Shown here: one piece after another, positions 1 through 5,862 of the stretch
How the letters are laid out: each line of letters begins with the position of its first letter
How positions within the stretch are numbered: position 1 is the first letter of the stretch
Source: Deltaproteobacteria bacterium
GTDB taxonomy: Bacteria > Desulfobacterota > Binatia > UBA9968
DNA length: 5,922 bases
Direction of reading: 5' to 3'
NCBI GenBank assembly: GCA_023250495.1
Contig: JAHFAP010000206.1
Location: 1 to 5,922, forward strand
Position numbers and translations under genes: made by a program
Notes under the pieces: generated by a model
Told to the model about the DNA's origin: nothing
Database searches by the model: none
The model's input: only the letters and a program-made list of their open reading frames with translations

Positions 1-219
1 GCCGAAGCGGTTGTTGAGCAGCTCAAGATGATTGGCGCCGGTGTCCCCGCTTATAAAAATCGCCCCTGGACTGGCCACGCCGATGCCAAAGAACTTCTCG
101 TCGGTGTCGATGCGCACGAAGATCAGCTCGTGCGTGTCGCTGCCGCCCAGGGAGGTCTTCCACCCGGTCATGACATTTTGAACTTTATGAGAGACTGCCC
201 GGACCCTGGTGATTTTCAT
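1..219 (-). CDS. Mandelate racemase/muconate lactonizing enzyme family protein, N-terminal part (runs off left edge)
   Basis: This is the 5' part (73 codons) of a gene that continues beyond position 1. Translating the minus strand from the ATG at 219 gives an uninterrupted frame beginning MKITRVRAVSHKV. It has the features of the enolase-superfamily N-terminal capping domain: the opening KITRV beta strand, a LIFVRIDTDE strand, then FFGIGVASPG and an ISGDT stretch. ISGDT matches the ITGET-like motif of dipeptide epimerases and related MR/MLE enzymes. Family members abstract a proton next to a carboxylate using a Mg2+-bound barrel domain. The metal ligands and Lys/His bases lie outside the window, so the reaction (epimerase, racemase, cycloisomerase or dehydratase) cannot be told. 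The start follows a purine-rich GGGGGAAGGAAG stretch. The gene lies 85 bases after the racemase-like gene in the same direction and is probably co-transcribed with it. Confidence 0.82.
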   Translation of the reverse strand, partial: MKITRVRAVSHKVQNVMTGWKTSLGGSDTHELIFVRIDTDEKFFGIGVASPGAIFISGDTGANHLELLNNRFG

Positions 220-304
220 CTTCCTTCCCCCACTGCTGTGCGTGAATGAACGATGGAACCGGCGCTCCCAAACTTTTACCGCCCTCTTCTCTCATTTTGC
301 AACC
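220..304 (-). promoter_or_regulatory. Intergenic gap with purine-rich ribosome binding region before the MR/MLE gene
   Basis: These 85 bases separate the racemase-like stop from the MR/MLE start. Read on the minus strand, the gap ends in GGGGGAAGGAAG directly before the ATG, which can serve as the ribosome binding region. I see no clear hairpin followed by a T run, so nothing here argues for transcription ending between the two genes. No convincing promoter is visible either. Confidence 0.35.
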
Positions 305-1096
305 TCAAGCCCTTTTCCCCCGCTGAGGGCCGCGGCGTGAAACATCTTCAGGGCTAAGCCCCCCAGACCACGGGTAGGCCTTCTGGCTGTGCGTCATTTT
401 CCCGCTTACCATCAGCTCAGCGAAACGAATCCCCACCGCCTTAGTGTTGATGACGGGCACGCCGATGGCGGGCTCCAGCTCCTCTGGCGTCACAACGTAG
501 GGGTAGATTTTCCCTCCTAATGGGATGATGGCCTGCGCGCCTTGCTGGACGAGTTCACGGCCGGCGGCGACTGTGCGCTCGATGATGATGTCTCGGTATC
601 CGGACAGGTCGCCCGCGTCGTAGAGATTGACGGTTTTGATCCCGCAAATGAAAGCCGTCATGCCGTAGGTTTGCACTAATCTCGTCGTGTGAGGGATATG
701 CGTTTCGAGCGGAACAATGAGGCCGAGACGGTCACACAGACAGACGGTGAAGTGAAGCGAGGCGCGCAGCAAACCGACGACTGGAATCCGCACGGCGAGC
801 CTGCTGGCCTCCACTCCCGGATCAAACGTGTTGCTTTGGATGACCGCGTCGAAACCCAGCCGTTCAGCCTCGATGGCTTTCTTAACCAAGGCTGGAGTCT
901 CTAAAATGTGATGCAAACCCGATAATGCTTTCCGTTCTTCGAGAAGACTCAGGACTTCGCCTCCGCCGAGATCTTCGGGATAAGCGAGCTCAAAGGTTGT
1001 ACCGGGCGAAGCGTAGCTCTTGAGTAGAGCGGCGATGTGAGCTTCGAGTTCCGGCGGGTGGCGCCGGAACGAGTGGTTCAAAAACATGATGCGCAT
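305..1096 (-). CDS. Asp/Glu/hydantoin racemase-family protein lacking the usual catalytic cysteines
   Basis: A 263-residue protein of the Asp/Glu/hydantoin racemase superfamily (PF01177-type pseudo-symmetric two-domain fold), cytoplasmic with no signal peptide. It opens with MRIMFLNHSF, as in hydantoin racemases. The first active-site region is AVIQSNTFDPGVEASR at about 84-99 followed by IPVVGLLRAS. Hydantoin racemases carry a Cys-Phe-Gly-Asp-Pro-Gly-like motif here, and Asn89 sits at the Cys position. The second region is AIIPLGGKIYPYV at about 189-201, where relatives have Leu-Gly-Cys, so Gly195 replaces the second Cys. Family enzymes use this cysteine pair for two-base racemisation, so racemase activity is doubtful. 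The ATG at 1096 was chosen over an in-frame upstream start at 1234, because AAAGGAG lies 6 bases before it and the longer form overlaps the preceding gene and adds a non-homologous basic extension. The C-terminal tail, about 245-263, is basic and looks disordered. Confidence 0.88.
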   Translation of the reverse strand: MRIMFLNHSFRRHPPELEAHIAALLKSYASPGTTFELAYPEDLGGGEVLSLLEERKALSGLHHILETPALVKKAIEAERLGFDAVIQSNTFDPGVEASRLAVRIPVVGLLRASLHFTVCLCDRLGLIVPLETHIPHTTRLVQTYGMTAFICGIKTVNLYDAGDLSGYRDIIIERTVAAGRELVQQGAQAIIPLGGKIYPYVVTPEELEPAIGVPVINTKAVGIRFAELMVSGKMTHSQKAYPWSGGLSPEDVSRRGPQRGKRA

Positions 1097-1102
1097 GGTG
1101 TA

Positions 1103-1109
1103 CTCCTTT
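1103..1109 (-). promoter_or_regulatory. Ribosome binding site that fixes the racemase-like start
   Basis: On the minus strand AAAGGAG lies 6 bases upstream of the ATG at 1096. This near-ideal Shine-Dalgarno sequence supports 1096 over the in-frame upstream start at 1234, which would overlap the end of the binding-protein gene. Confidence 0.75.
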
Positions 1110-1178
1110 GTCAGGCGAGGCTTACTCCGCGGGCTAGCAACGTGCTTCGAACGTAAACGCAGTAAAAGGTGCTTTGTA

Positions 1179-2186
1179 TTAGCTCCCAAAGATCGATCTG
1201 AGTTGTTTGGCGTATTCGTCCATCTTTTCCGCAAGGGCCGGACTGACCGGCACCATTTTTATCTCTTTGATTGCGGCGGGTTGCTCCGACGCAAGATCGC
1301 TTCGGGCGATTAGTCTTCCAAAGCTCTGAAACAGTTTCTGTCCTTCACGGGACAACACAAAATCCATGTATAACTTCGCGGCATTCGGGTGCGAAGCCCG
1401 CGCGGAGAGACCGATTCCGACCATAACGGCCGGAGCGGCGCCTAAGGCCGTCCAATCGATGGGCGCGCCTTTTTCCTTCAAACGGTCTACAGACGAGGCC
1501 GGGATATTGATGTCGAGAGCCCCTTCTCCCGCGGCGACCAGCTGGGCTAAGAGTTCATGTCCCTCACGGAGAGTCGGTTGTTGCTTGGCGAGCTCGCGCA
1601 TGTATTTGAGCCCCGGCTCCTGTCCCATGATTTGCAGCATGCCGGCAAACCAGTCCGCCTTCGTCCCCTCCATCATCATCTTTCCCTTCCACATGGGATC
1701 GAGCAGATCCTCATAGGTTTTTGGAACCATGCGCGGCGGGACCAGCTTAGTATTATAGGCGACAACATACGGGTTGTAGTAAACCGTCGTCCAGTATCCT
1801 TCCTCCTTGAAATCTCTGGAATAAAGGGGATTCGCCTGCGGGATGTAGCGCGCCAGCACGCCGCTGCGGTTAAAAATGTGCATGCTGAATTCGACCGTCT
1901 GAATCACATCGGCGAACATCTTCCTTGCCCTAGCTTCAGTAAGAACTTTGGTCAGCAGCTTTTCGCTGCCGGTCCGATTGAGCTTGAGCTTAATGAACGG
2001 GTAGCGCTCTGCAAATTTGGCGGTCAATATATTAGCTTCGCCCAGATTCATGGAGGCATAGATAACCACTTCGCCTTCGCGCTTGGCCCCCCCAAGGCGG
2101 TCCTCTTGAGCGCTGGCAGCATGAGCCGCAGGAATCCAGAGTGGGGCGAGCCATATAAACAGAATCAGCAACACACTCCGCTCCAA
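1179..2186 (-). CDS. ABC transporter periplasmic solute-binding protein (AfuA/COG1840 type), second copy
   Basis: A 335-residue extracellular solute-binding protein of family 1, the type often labelled iron(III)/thiamine/phosphonate binding. Residues 5-19 are a hydrophobic signal core and AHA at 21-23 is a likely signal-peptidase I site; there is no lipobox, so a soluble periplasmic protein is expected. Family landmarks are GGAKREGEVVIYAS near 32-45, a FADVIQT strand at 91-97, YWTTVYYNPY and VAYNTKL at 131-148, YEDLLDPMWKGK at 158-169, and the C-terminal YMDFVLSREGQKLF. It resembles the protein at 4664-5713 across its length (shared LLDP/LLNP, GLLQMMG/GMLQIMG and KGAP.DW motifs), so the two are paralogues. 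The start is uncertain. TTG at 2186 gives an n-region with Arg; GTG at 2174 has GGAG 6 bases upstream but leaves an uncharged n-region. The ligand is unknown, and a Tyr-pair iron site of FbpA type is not evident. Confidence 0.93.
   Translation of the reverse strand: MERSVLLILFIWLAPLWIPAAHAASAQEDRLGGAKREGEVVIYASMNLGEANILTAKFAERYPFIKLKLNRTGSEKLLTKVLTEARARKMFADVIQTVEFSMHIFNRSGVLARYIPQANPLYSRDFKEEGYWTTVYYNPYVVAYNTKLVPPRMVPKTYEDLLDPMWKGKMMMEGTKADWFAGMLQIMGQEPGLKYMRELAKQQPTLREGHELLAQLVAAGEGALDINIPASSVDRLKEKGAPIDWTALGAAPAVMVGIGLSARASHPNAAKLYMDFVLSREGQKLFQSFGRLIARSDLASEQPAAIKEIKMVPVSPALAEKMDEYAKQLRSIFGS
2181..2184 (-). promoter_or_regulatory. Possible Shine-Dalgarno sequence for an alternative GTG start at 2174
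   Basis: GGAG on the minus strand sits 6 bases before GTG at 2174-2172 and lies just inside the longer TTG-started frame. It is the only good Shine-Dalgarno match near this gene's start. Either GTG is the true start, or translation of the TTG form relies on coupling to the stop codon of the previous gene a few bases upstream. Confidence 0.45.
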
Positions 2187-2189
2187 GCT

Positions 2190-2930
2190 TTAGAGCGTGC
2201 TCAAGAGCCTTCCGTATCCCCGGATCGGCTCGTGAATGCCGAGAACCCGCAACGAATTCCAGGTGGCGGCCAAACAGCTGCTGACGACCGGCGCGCCGAT
2301 ATCTCTCTCCAAACATTCCACATATTCGACGGTCGGCCAGGCGCTTGACGGGAAGTATAGGGCCTGAGCCCGGTTGGCCTCGCGGAATACCCTTTTCCCG
2401 TAGCGATACACAAAACTGAAATCGAGATTGGGCTTTTCGATCGAGGATAATCCAGTCTCGATTGTGGATAGCCCTGCGACTTCAAATCCCTGTTGTCTCA
2501 TAAAATCCGCCAGCTTCTCTCCCAGCTCCGGCTTTCCATAGGCGGTGGCAATGGCGATCCGCTTCACTTCAAGCTGGCGAAAGCCGTCTACAGCAGATGA
2601 GAGTGTCGTGATGGCGGGCAGTCCTGATAGTTGACTTAGGAGGGTCAAAATCTTCTCGTTCCCATCCGGCCCGGCTGACAACAGGACCGGTATCCCGGCC
2701 CCCAGAATGAGGTCCGCTCCCGCGCGTTTGAGTTCTTTGACCGCCTCCTCCATGAGCGCCACGGAGGCATCCAGGTCCGCGGAGTTTCGGACATCCTTGA
2801 CTGACAAGTTCCTGGTTAGAAGCATCACTCCCGGTGGCACTACCTTATAAAACTCATACACGAATGTGCTGGCAATGACCGTCGGGTTCAGCTTCCCCAC
2901 TTTGGCCCTCCACCCGTATGCAGCAGGCAT
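2190..2930 (-). CDS. Arylmalonate decarboxylase/maleate isomerase-like protein (Asp/Glu racemase superfamily) with altered active site
   Basis: A 246-residue cytoplasmic protein of the AMDase/maleate cis-trans isomerase group (COG3473-like). It closely follows the layout of Bordetella arylmalonate decarboxylase as I recall that sequence: LPAITTLSSAV at 104-114, an IAIATAY strand at 125-131, IGAPVVSS at 211-218, and the closing GYGRLL at 238-243. Family enzymes decarboxylate or isomerise small dicarboxylates without cofactor. Tyr131 matches AMDase Tyr126 and Gly79 matches Gly74. The catalytic Cys188 position is occupied by Ser195 (YFPSSAW), and the dioxyanion Thr-Ser pair by Ile80-Pro81. A different Cys219 lies after VVSS. 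The chosen ATG at 2930 has AGGAGAGGAG upstream; the longer frame to 2996 would overlap the permease gene. The next gene begins 3 bases after the TAA stop, implying coupled translation. Confidence 0.9.
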   Translation of the reverse strand: MPAAYGWRAKVGKLNPTVIASTFVYEFYKVVPPGVMLLTRNLSVKDVRNSADLDASVALMEEAVKELKRAGADLILGAGIPVLLSAGPDGNEKILTLLSQLSGLPAITTLSSAVDGFRQLEVKRIAIATAYGKPELGEKLADFMRQQGFEVAGLSTIETGLSSIEKPNLDFSFVYRYGKRVFREANRAQALYFPSSAWPTVEYVECLERDIGAPVVSSCLAATWNSLRVLGIHEPIRGYGRLLSTL

Positions 2931-2937
2931 AAGCAAT

Positions 2938-2947
2938 CTCCTCTCCT
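2938..2947 (-). promoter_or_regulatory. Ribosome binding site that fixes the AMDase-like start
   Basis: AGGAGAGGAG on the minus strand lies 7 bases before the ATG at 2930, within the 20-base gap after the permease stop. It selects this start over the in-frame upstream one at 2996. Confidence 0.75.
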
Positions 2948-2950
2948 GAT

Positions 2951-4621
2951 CTACTCGATAGATCCGACTCGCTCCCTGACCCTTAAGGCAACCCAACCGA
3001 CCAGCGCAAGAAAAAGAACCATGAGGACGCCGAGAGCCGAGACACTACCGTAAAGACCCGACTCCCACAGGTCGAACACCAGAATCGAAAGAACAATGCT
3101 CTGTTGGCTATATAGAAGGATGGAAACGGAAAGCTCCCTCAAGGAGACCACCGCGATATAGACCCATCCCGCGATAAAACCCGGCATAAGCAGAGGGAAA
3201 ATGATCTTTGCGAGCGTTTGCAGCCACGTCGCCCCGCTCACAACCGAGGCCTCCTCAAGTTCTTTGCCGATCTGGATCATCGAGGCCGAAGCGGCGCGAA
3301 TCCCGTAGGGGAGGTATTTAGTCACATAGGCGACGAGCAGAATCCAAATCGTGCCGTAGATCGGAATCGGGACGGTGAGGTAGAGGCTGAGAAGGCTGAC
3401 GCCAAGAACGATCCCGGGAATGGCAATGGGCAAAAAGGCGATACCGTCAAGCAAAGCCCGGCCTCGGAGCTGTGACTTAACAGCGACCCACGCGATCCAC
3501 GAGGTCAACAACATGACAGCCGTTGCGCTCGCAAAGGAGAGAAGAAAACTGTTGATCAATGCCTTCTGGGCAAAAGGGAGTTGGAAAAGCTCCTGGTAAC
3601 TCTTGAGCGACAGCTTGGGGACCATCTCAAGAGAGGGAACTGCCATATAAGGAGTCAACGACGACCAGACCAGATTGCTCAGCGGAAGGATGATCGTGAC
3701 CCCGATAAGAAACCAGCATGAAAAGCCTGTCACATACTTCCAGCCCCTGAGGTCGATACGTCCGGGGAGATAGCCCTTTCCACTAATCGTGGCAAATTTC
3801 TCTGCTCTCTTGGTCAGCCGGTAGTAAAAAAAGAGCCCAATCATGCTCATGAAAAGCAGAATCATGGAGTATGCCCCGGCGACGCCGTAAAGAGGCCTCA
3901 GCCTCTGAAGGGCGCTGTATATCTTGGTGGTGAAGACGAATATCCCCGCCCGCACTCCTACAAGGGCCGGCACTTCAAAGGACTCAACGGCGCGAATGAA
4001 TGTGATGAGTATGACCGAGAGTATGGCGGGCGCGACTAGCCTCAGAGTAATCCTGCGGAGCGTGGTCAAATTGCCCGCGCCGCATGTCAGTGAAGCCTCC
4101 TCCATGGCCGCATCCAGAGATCTGAAGGCCGCGGACATAAGAAGGAAGACCAAAGGGTAGAGATTCATGGATTCAGCCCAGATCATCCCCCAGAGGGAGT
4201 AAAGGTTGAGCGAAAAGTTGGGCAGCCCTATCCATTCCCTGGCTGCCAAATTGATGAGGCCGATTTGGGGAGAAAGGAGGAGTATCCAGGCAACTGTATC
4301 CAAGATGCCTGGAATGATGAACCGCACAACCACCAACGTAGCGATGAGACCACGAAGCGGCGTGTTTGTCCTTTCACAAACCCAGGCAAAAAAGGTTCCC
4401 AGCAGGAAGCACACTATTGAGCTGCCCAAAGCGAATTTGAGCGTGTTCCACAAGAGGGGGTAAAACTCAGGGTCAAGATAGGCCCGGGCATAATTGCCAA
4501 AGGTGAGATTACCCAACGTCCCAGGAGGGGCGTCACTGAAACTGCCATAGAGCAGTACAAGGAAAGGCGTCAAGGCGAGGTAGCCAACCAAAAGAACGCC
4601 CCCGATCAGCGCAAAGACCAA
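2951..4621 (-). CDS. ABC transporter permease, fused two-domain (iron(III)/thiamine/phosphonate type)
   Basis: A 556-residue inner-membrane permease carrying two binding-protein-dependent transport domains in one chain, as in FbpB, SfuB and ThiP, and of the usual length for that group. About 12 hydrophobic segments are visible, near residues 2-24, 58-83, 94-118, 140-165, 195-214, 248-268, 297-318, 354-380, 390-413, 420-440, 476-497 and 527-547. Each half has an EAA loop that docks on the ATPase: MEEASLTCGAGNL at about 173-185 and LEEASVVSGATWL at 455-467, the latter ending in FPLLMPG. The start is TTG at 4621 with GGAG 7 bases upstream. The binding-protein gene ends 42 bases earlier and the AMDase-like gene starts 20 bases later. 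It should pass the ligand delivered by one or both binding proteins, but no partner ATPase is encoded in the window. Substrate cannot be inferred. Confidence 0.95.
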   Translation of the reverse strand: MVFALIGGVLLVGYLALTPFLVLLYGSFSDAPPGTLGNLTFGNYARAYLDPEFYPLLWNTLKFALGSSIVCFLLGTFFAWVCERTNTPLRGLIATLVVVRFIIPGILDTVAWILLLSPQIGLINLAAREWIGLPNFSLNLYSLWGMIWAESMNLYPLVFLLMSAAFRSLDAAMEEASLTCGAGNLTTLRRITLRLVAPAILSVILITFIRAVESFEVPALVGVRAGIFVFTTKIYSALQRLRPLYGVAGAYSMILLFMSMIGLFFYYRLTKRAEKFATISGKGYLPGRIDLRGWKYVTGFSCWFLIGVTIILPLSNLVWSSLTPYMAVPSLEMVPKLSLKSYQELFQLPFAQKALINSFLLSFASATAVMLLTSWIAWVAVKSQLRGRALLDGIAFLPIAIPGIVLGVSLLSLYLTVPIPIYGTIWILLVAYVTKYLPYGIRAASASMIQIGKELEEASVVSGATWLQTLAKIIFPLLMPGFIAGWVYIAVVSLRELSVSILLYSQQSIVLSILVFDLWESGLYGSVSALGVLMVLFLALVGWVALRVRERVGSIE

Positions 4622-4628
4622 ACTAGCT

Positions 4629-4639
4629 CTCCTTCCTTT
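4629..4639 (-). promoter_or_regulatory. Strong ribosome binding site supporting the TTG start of the permease
   Basis: AAAGGAAGGAG on the minus strand ends 7 bases before TTG at 4621-4619. No ATG or GTG candidate with comparable spacing is seen, so this site decides in favour of the rare start codon. It lies in the 42-base gap after the first binding-protein gene, supporting co-transcription. Confidence 0.75.
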
Positions 4640-4663
4640 GACTTGTTCGCGTGCCGAAGCAGC

Positions 4664-5713
4664 TCAGCGCAAACCAAAGGTCCTTCTGAATTCCGCTTCG
4701 AGATCGTCTCCCTTCCCAACCATAGCGCTGATGTCGATATAGAATATATTGATCCTCCGGGTTAGATCCAGCGGGTCCGGCTCCACGCCTGTGCGGGCAG
4801 GAATCCGCGGTATCTCCTTGAGCACTCTCTGTCCCTCCTCCGAAAGAAGAAAATCAACCATCAGCTTGGCGCTGTACGGAAATTTTGCATGGGAAGAGAG
4901 CGATACCAGGATAGGGTAAGTCGGCAGAACATCGAGGCGCGCCCAATCTACCGGGGCCCCCTTTTTTTTCAACCGTTCCGTATTCCCGGGAGCGGCGTTG
5001 GCGAAGAGGGGATATTCGCCGGCAGCGAGCAATTCGTCGGCGAGAGTGGCGCTTTCTAGCGGAATGGTCTGCATCTCGGCTAGCGACCTCATGTATTTTC
5101 GCCCCTCGCCCTCCCCCATCATCTGCAAGAGCCCGATGTACCACTCCGGCCTATTGGCGTTGATCGCGATCTTCCCCCTCCATTTCGGGTTCAGAAGATC
5201 CCTCCAATGTTTGGGCGCGTCGTCCCTCTTCACCAGCCTAGTATTAAAAGCGACGGACATCGTATTGATCTGCCCCGCGGTCCAGTATCCTTCCGAGTCC
5301 TTAAGCTCCGGCCGATAGTGGGCTCTTTCGGGGGACTGATAGGGCGTCAGGAGTTTCTGCAATTTCATCTCCAGGGTGGTGAAGGCGCTCGAGAGCAGCA
5401 CATCGAATTGATGCTTCCCGGCGCGCGCCTCAGTGACGATTCTCTGGGCAAGCCTAATCTTGCCGGCGCGGTAACTCTCCACTTTCATCCACGGATACTT
5501 TTTCTCAAATGGCCTGGCTAAGATGGTCATGTCCTCGAGAGCGATGGAGGAATATACAGTCACTCCCCCCTCTCTGCGTGCCGCCGCCATATCGATGTGA
5601 CCCGAGGCCCACAGAGACGGACTGGAAGAAATCAACATACCCAGAATGATCGGCACCAACGGCGGCTGAAAGCTCCCGAACTTATATTTTATTCTTTCCA
5701 TCGCACGGCTCAT
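4664..5713 (-). CDS. ABC transporter periplasmic solute-binding protein (AfuA/COG1840 type), first copy
   Basis: A 349-residue family 1 solute-binding protein, first gene of the array. Residues 1-14 are basic and polar, 18-33 are hydrophobic, and LWA at 34-36 is a plausible signal-peptidase I site. There is no lipobox, so a soluble periplasmic receptor is expected. Family features are AAARREGGVTVYSS at 43-56, FDVLLSSAF at 103-111, EGYWTAGQ at 141-148, VAFNTRLV at 154-161, WRDLLNPKWRGKI at 170-182, GLLQMMGEGEG at 194-204, KGAPVDWA at 251-258 and LMVDFLLSEEGQRVL at 284-298. It is paralogous to the protein at 1179-2186, but its hinge stretch is less tyrosine-rich (GQINTMSVAFN against the paralogue's VYYNPYVVAYN), suggesting a different ligand. 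Two ATGs, at 5713 and 5701, are possible and neither has a good Shine-Dalgarno sequence. An in-frame stop lies just upstream of 5713, so the gene cannot extend further. Ligand unknown. Confidence 0.94.
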   Translation of the reverse strand: MSRAMERIKYKFGSFQPPLVPIILGMLISSSPSLWASGHIDMAAARREGGVTVYSSIALEDMTILARPFEKKYPWMKVESYRAGKIRLAQRIVTEARAGKHQFDVLLSSAFTTLEMKLQKLLTPYQSPERAHYRPELKDSEGYWTAGQINTMSVAFNTRLVKRDDAPKHWRDLLNPKWRGKIAINANRPEWYIGLLQMMGEGEGRKYMRSLAEMQTIPLESATLADELLAAGEYPLFANAAPGNTERLKKKGAPVDWARLDVLPTYPILVSLSSHAKFPYSAKLMVDFLLSEEGQRVLKEIPRIPARTGVEPDPLDLTRRINIFYIDISAMVGKGDDLEAEFRRTFGLR

Positions 5714-5755
5714 TCGGTCGAGAGTGGAGAATCGAGAATTTCGATCTGATCATCC

Positions 5756-5783
5756 CCTATGCTACGGGAGGGGAAGAAGTCAA
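5756..5783 (-). promoter_or_regulatory. Weak candidate sigma-70-like promoter for the operon
   Basis: On the minus strand TTGACT (5783-5778) is followed after 16 bases by CATAGG (5761-5756), about 42 bases before the first ATG. The -35 is good but the -10 is poor. An inverted repeat, ATCGA...TCGAT at 5731-5745, lies just downstream where an operator could sit. The call rests on position and the -35 alone. Confidence 0.3.
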
Positions 5784-5798
5784 GCTTGGAAAAAAATC

Positions 5799-5852
5799 TG
5801 ATGTCGTAGCAACGTCAATCTGTCAGGTTAACAGCAACGTAAAAATGTCAGG
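5799..5852. repeat. Degenerate 25-base tandem repeats, resembling a multi-repeat insertion-element end
   Basis: On the plus strand TGTCAGG occurs at 5821-5827 and 5846-5852, and AGCAACGT at 5808-5815 and 5833-5840; both pairs are offset by exactly 25 bases. A shorter first copy begins TGATGTCG at 5799. The region therefore contains about two and a half copies of a TGTCRGG...AGCAACGT unit. A 5'-TG end with repeated internal motifs is typical of the termini of DDE-transposase elements such as the IS21 or IS481 families, which would place an element extending right out of the window. Alternatively these are operator sites for the operon. The repeat is seen directly; its nature is inferred. Confidence 0.55.
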
Positions 5853-5862
5853 GTGAGATTTC

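Noticed and set aside
28..249. A 73-codon open frame on the plus strand at the left edge
   Set aside because: It is the antisense shadow of the MR/MLE N-terminal coding region, which has a clear family signature and start on the minus strand.
1097..1234. N-terminal extension of the racemase-like protein by 46 residues
   Set aside because: It overlaps the preceding binding-protein gene, is unlike family N-termini, and the ATG at 1096 has a strong Shine-Dalgarno sequence.
1557..2348. A 263-codon open frame on the plus strand
   Set aside because: It lies antisense across the second binding-protein gene and the end of the AMDase-like gene. Its translation has no recognisable domain, while the minus-strand frames match known families throughout.
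2931..2996. N-terminal extension of the AMDase-like protein by 22 residues
   Set aside because: It overlaps the permease coding region and lies upstream of an excellent ribosome binding site for the ATG at 2930.
3218..4463. Three plus-strand open frames of 78-85 codons opposite the permease
   Set aside because: They are antisense to a continuous 12-segment membrane protein with two EAA loops and show no family features.
4854..5521. Overlapping open frames on both strands within the first binding-protein gene
   Set aside because: They are out-of-frame or antisense shadows; their arginine- and serine-rich translations are typical of non-coding frames in GC-rich DNA.
1179..5713. Calling the transporter a ferric iron (Fbp/Afu) system
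   Set aside because: Database labels for this family often say iron, but no FbpA-type tyrosine pair could be assigned and the neighbouring enzymes suggest an organic acid, so the ligand is left open.
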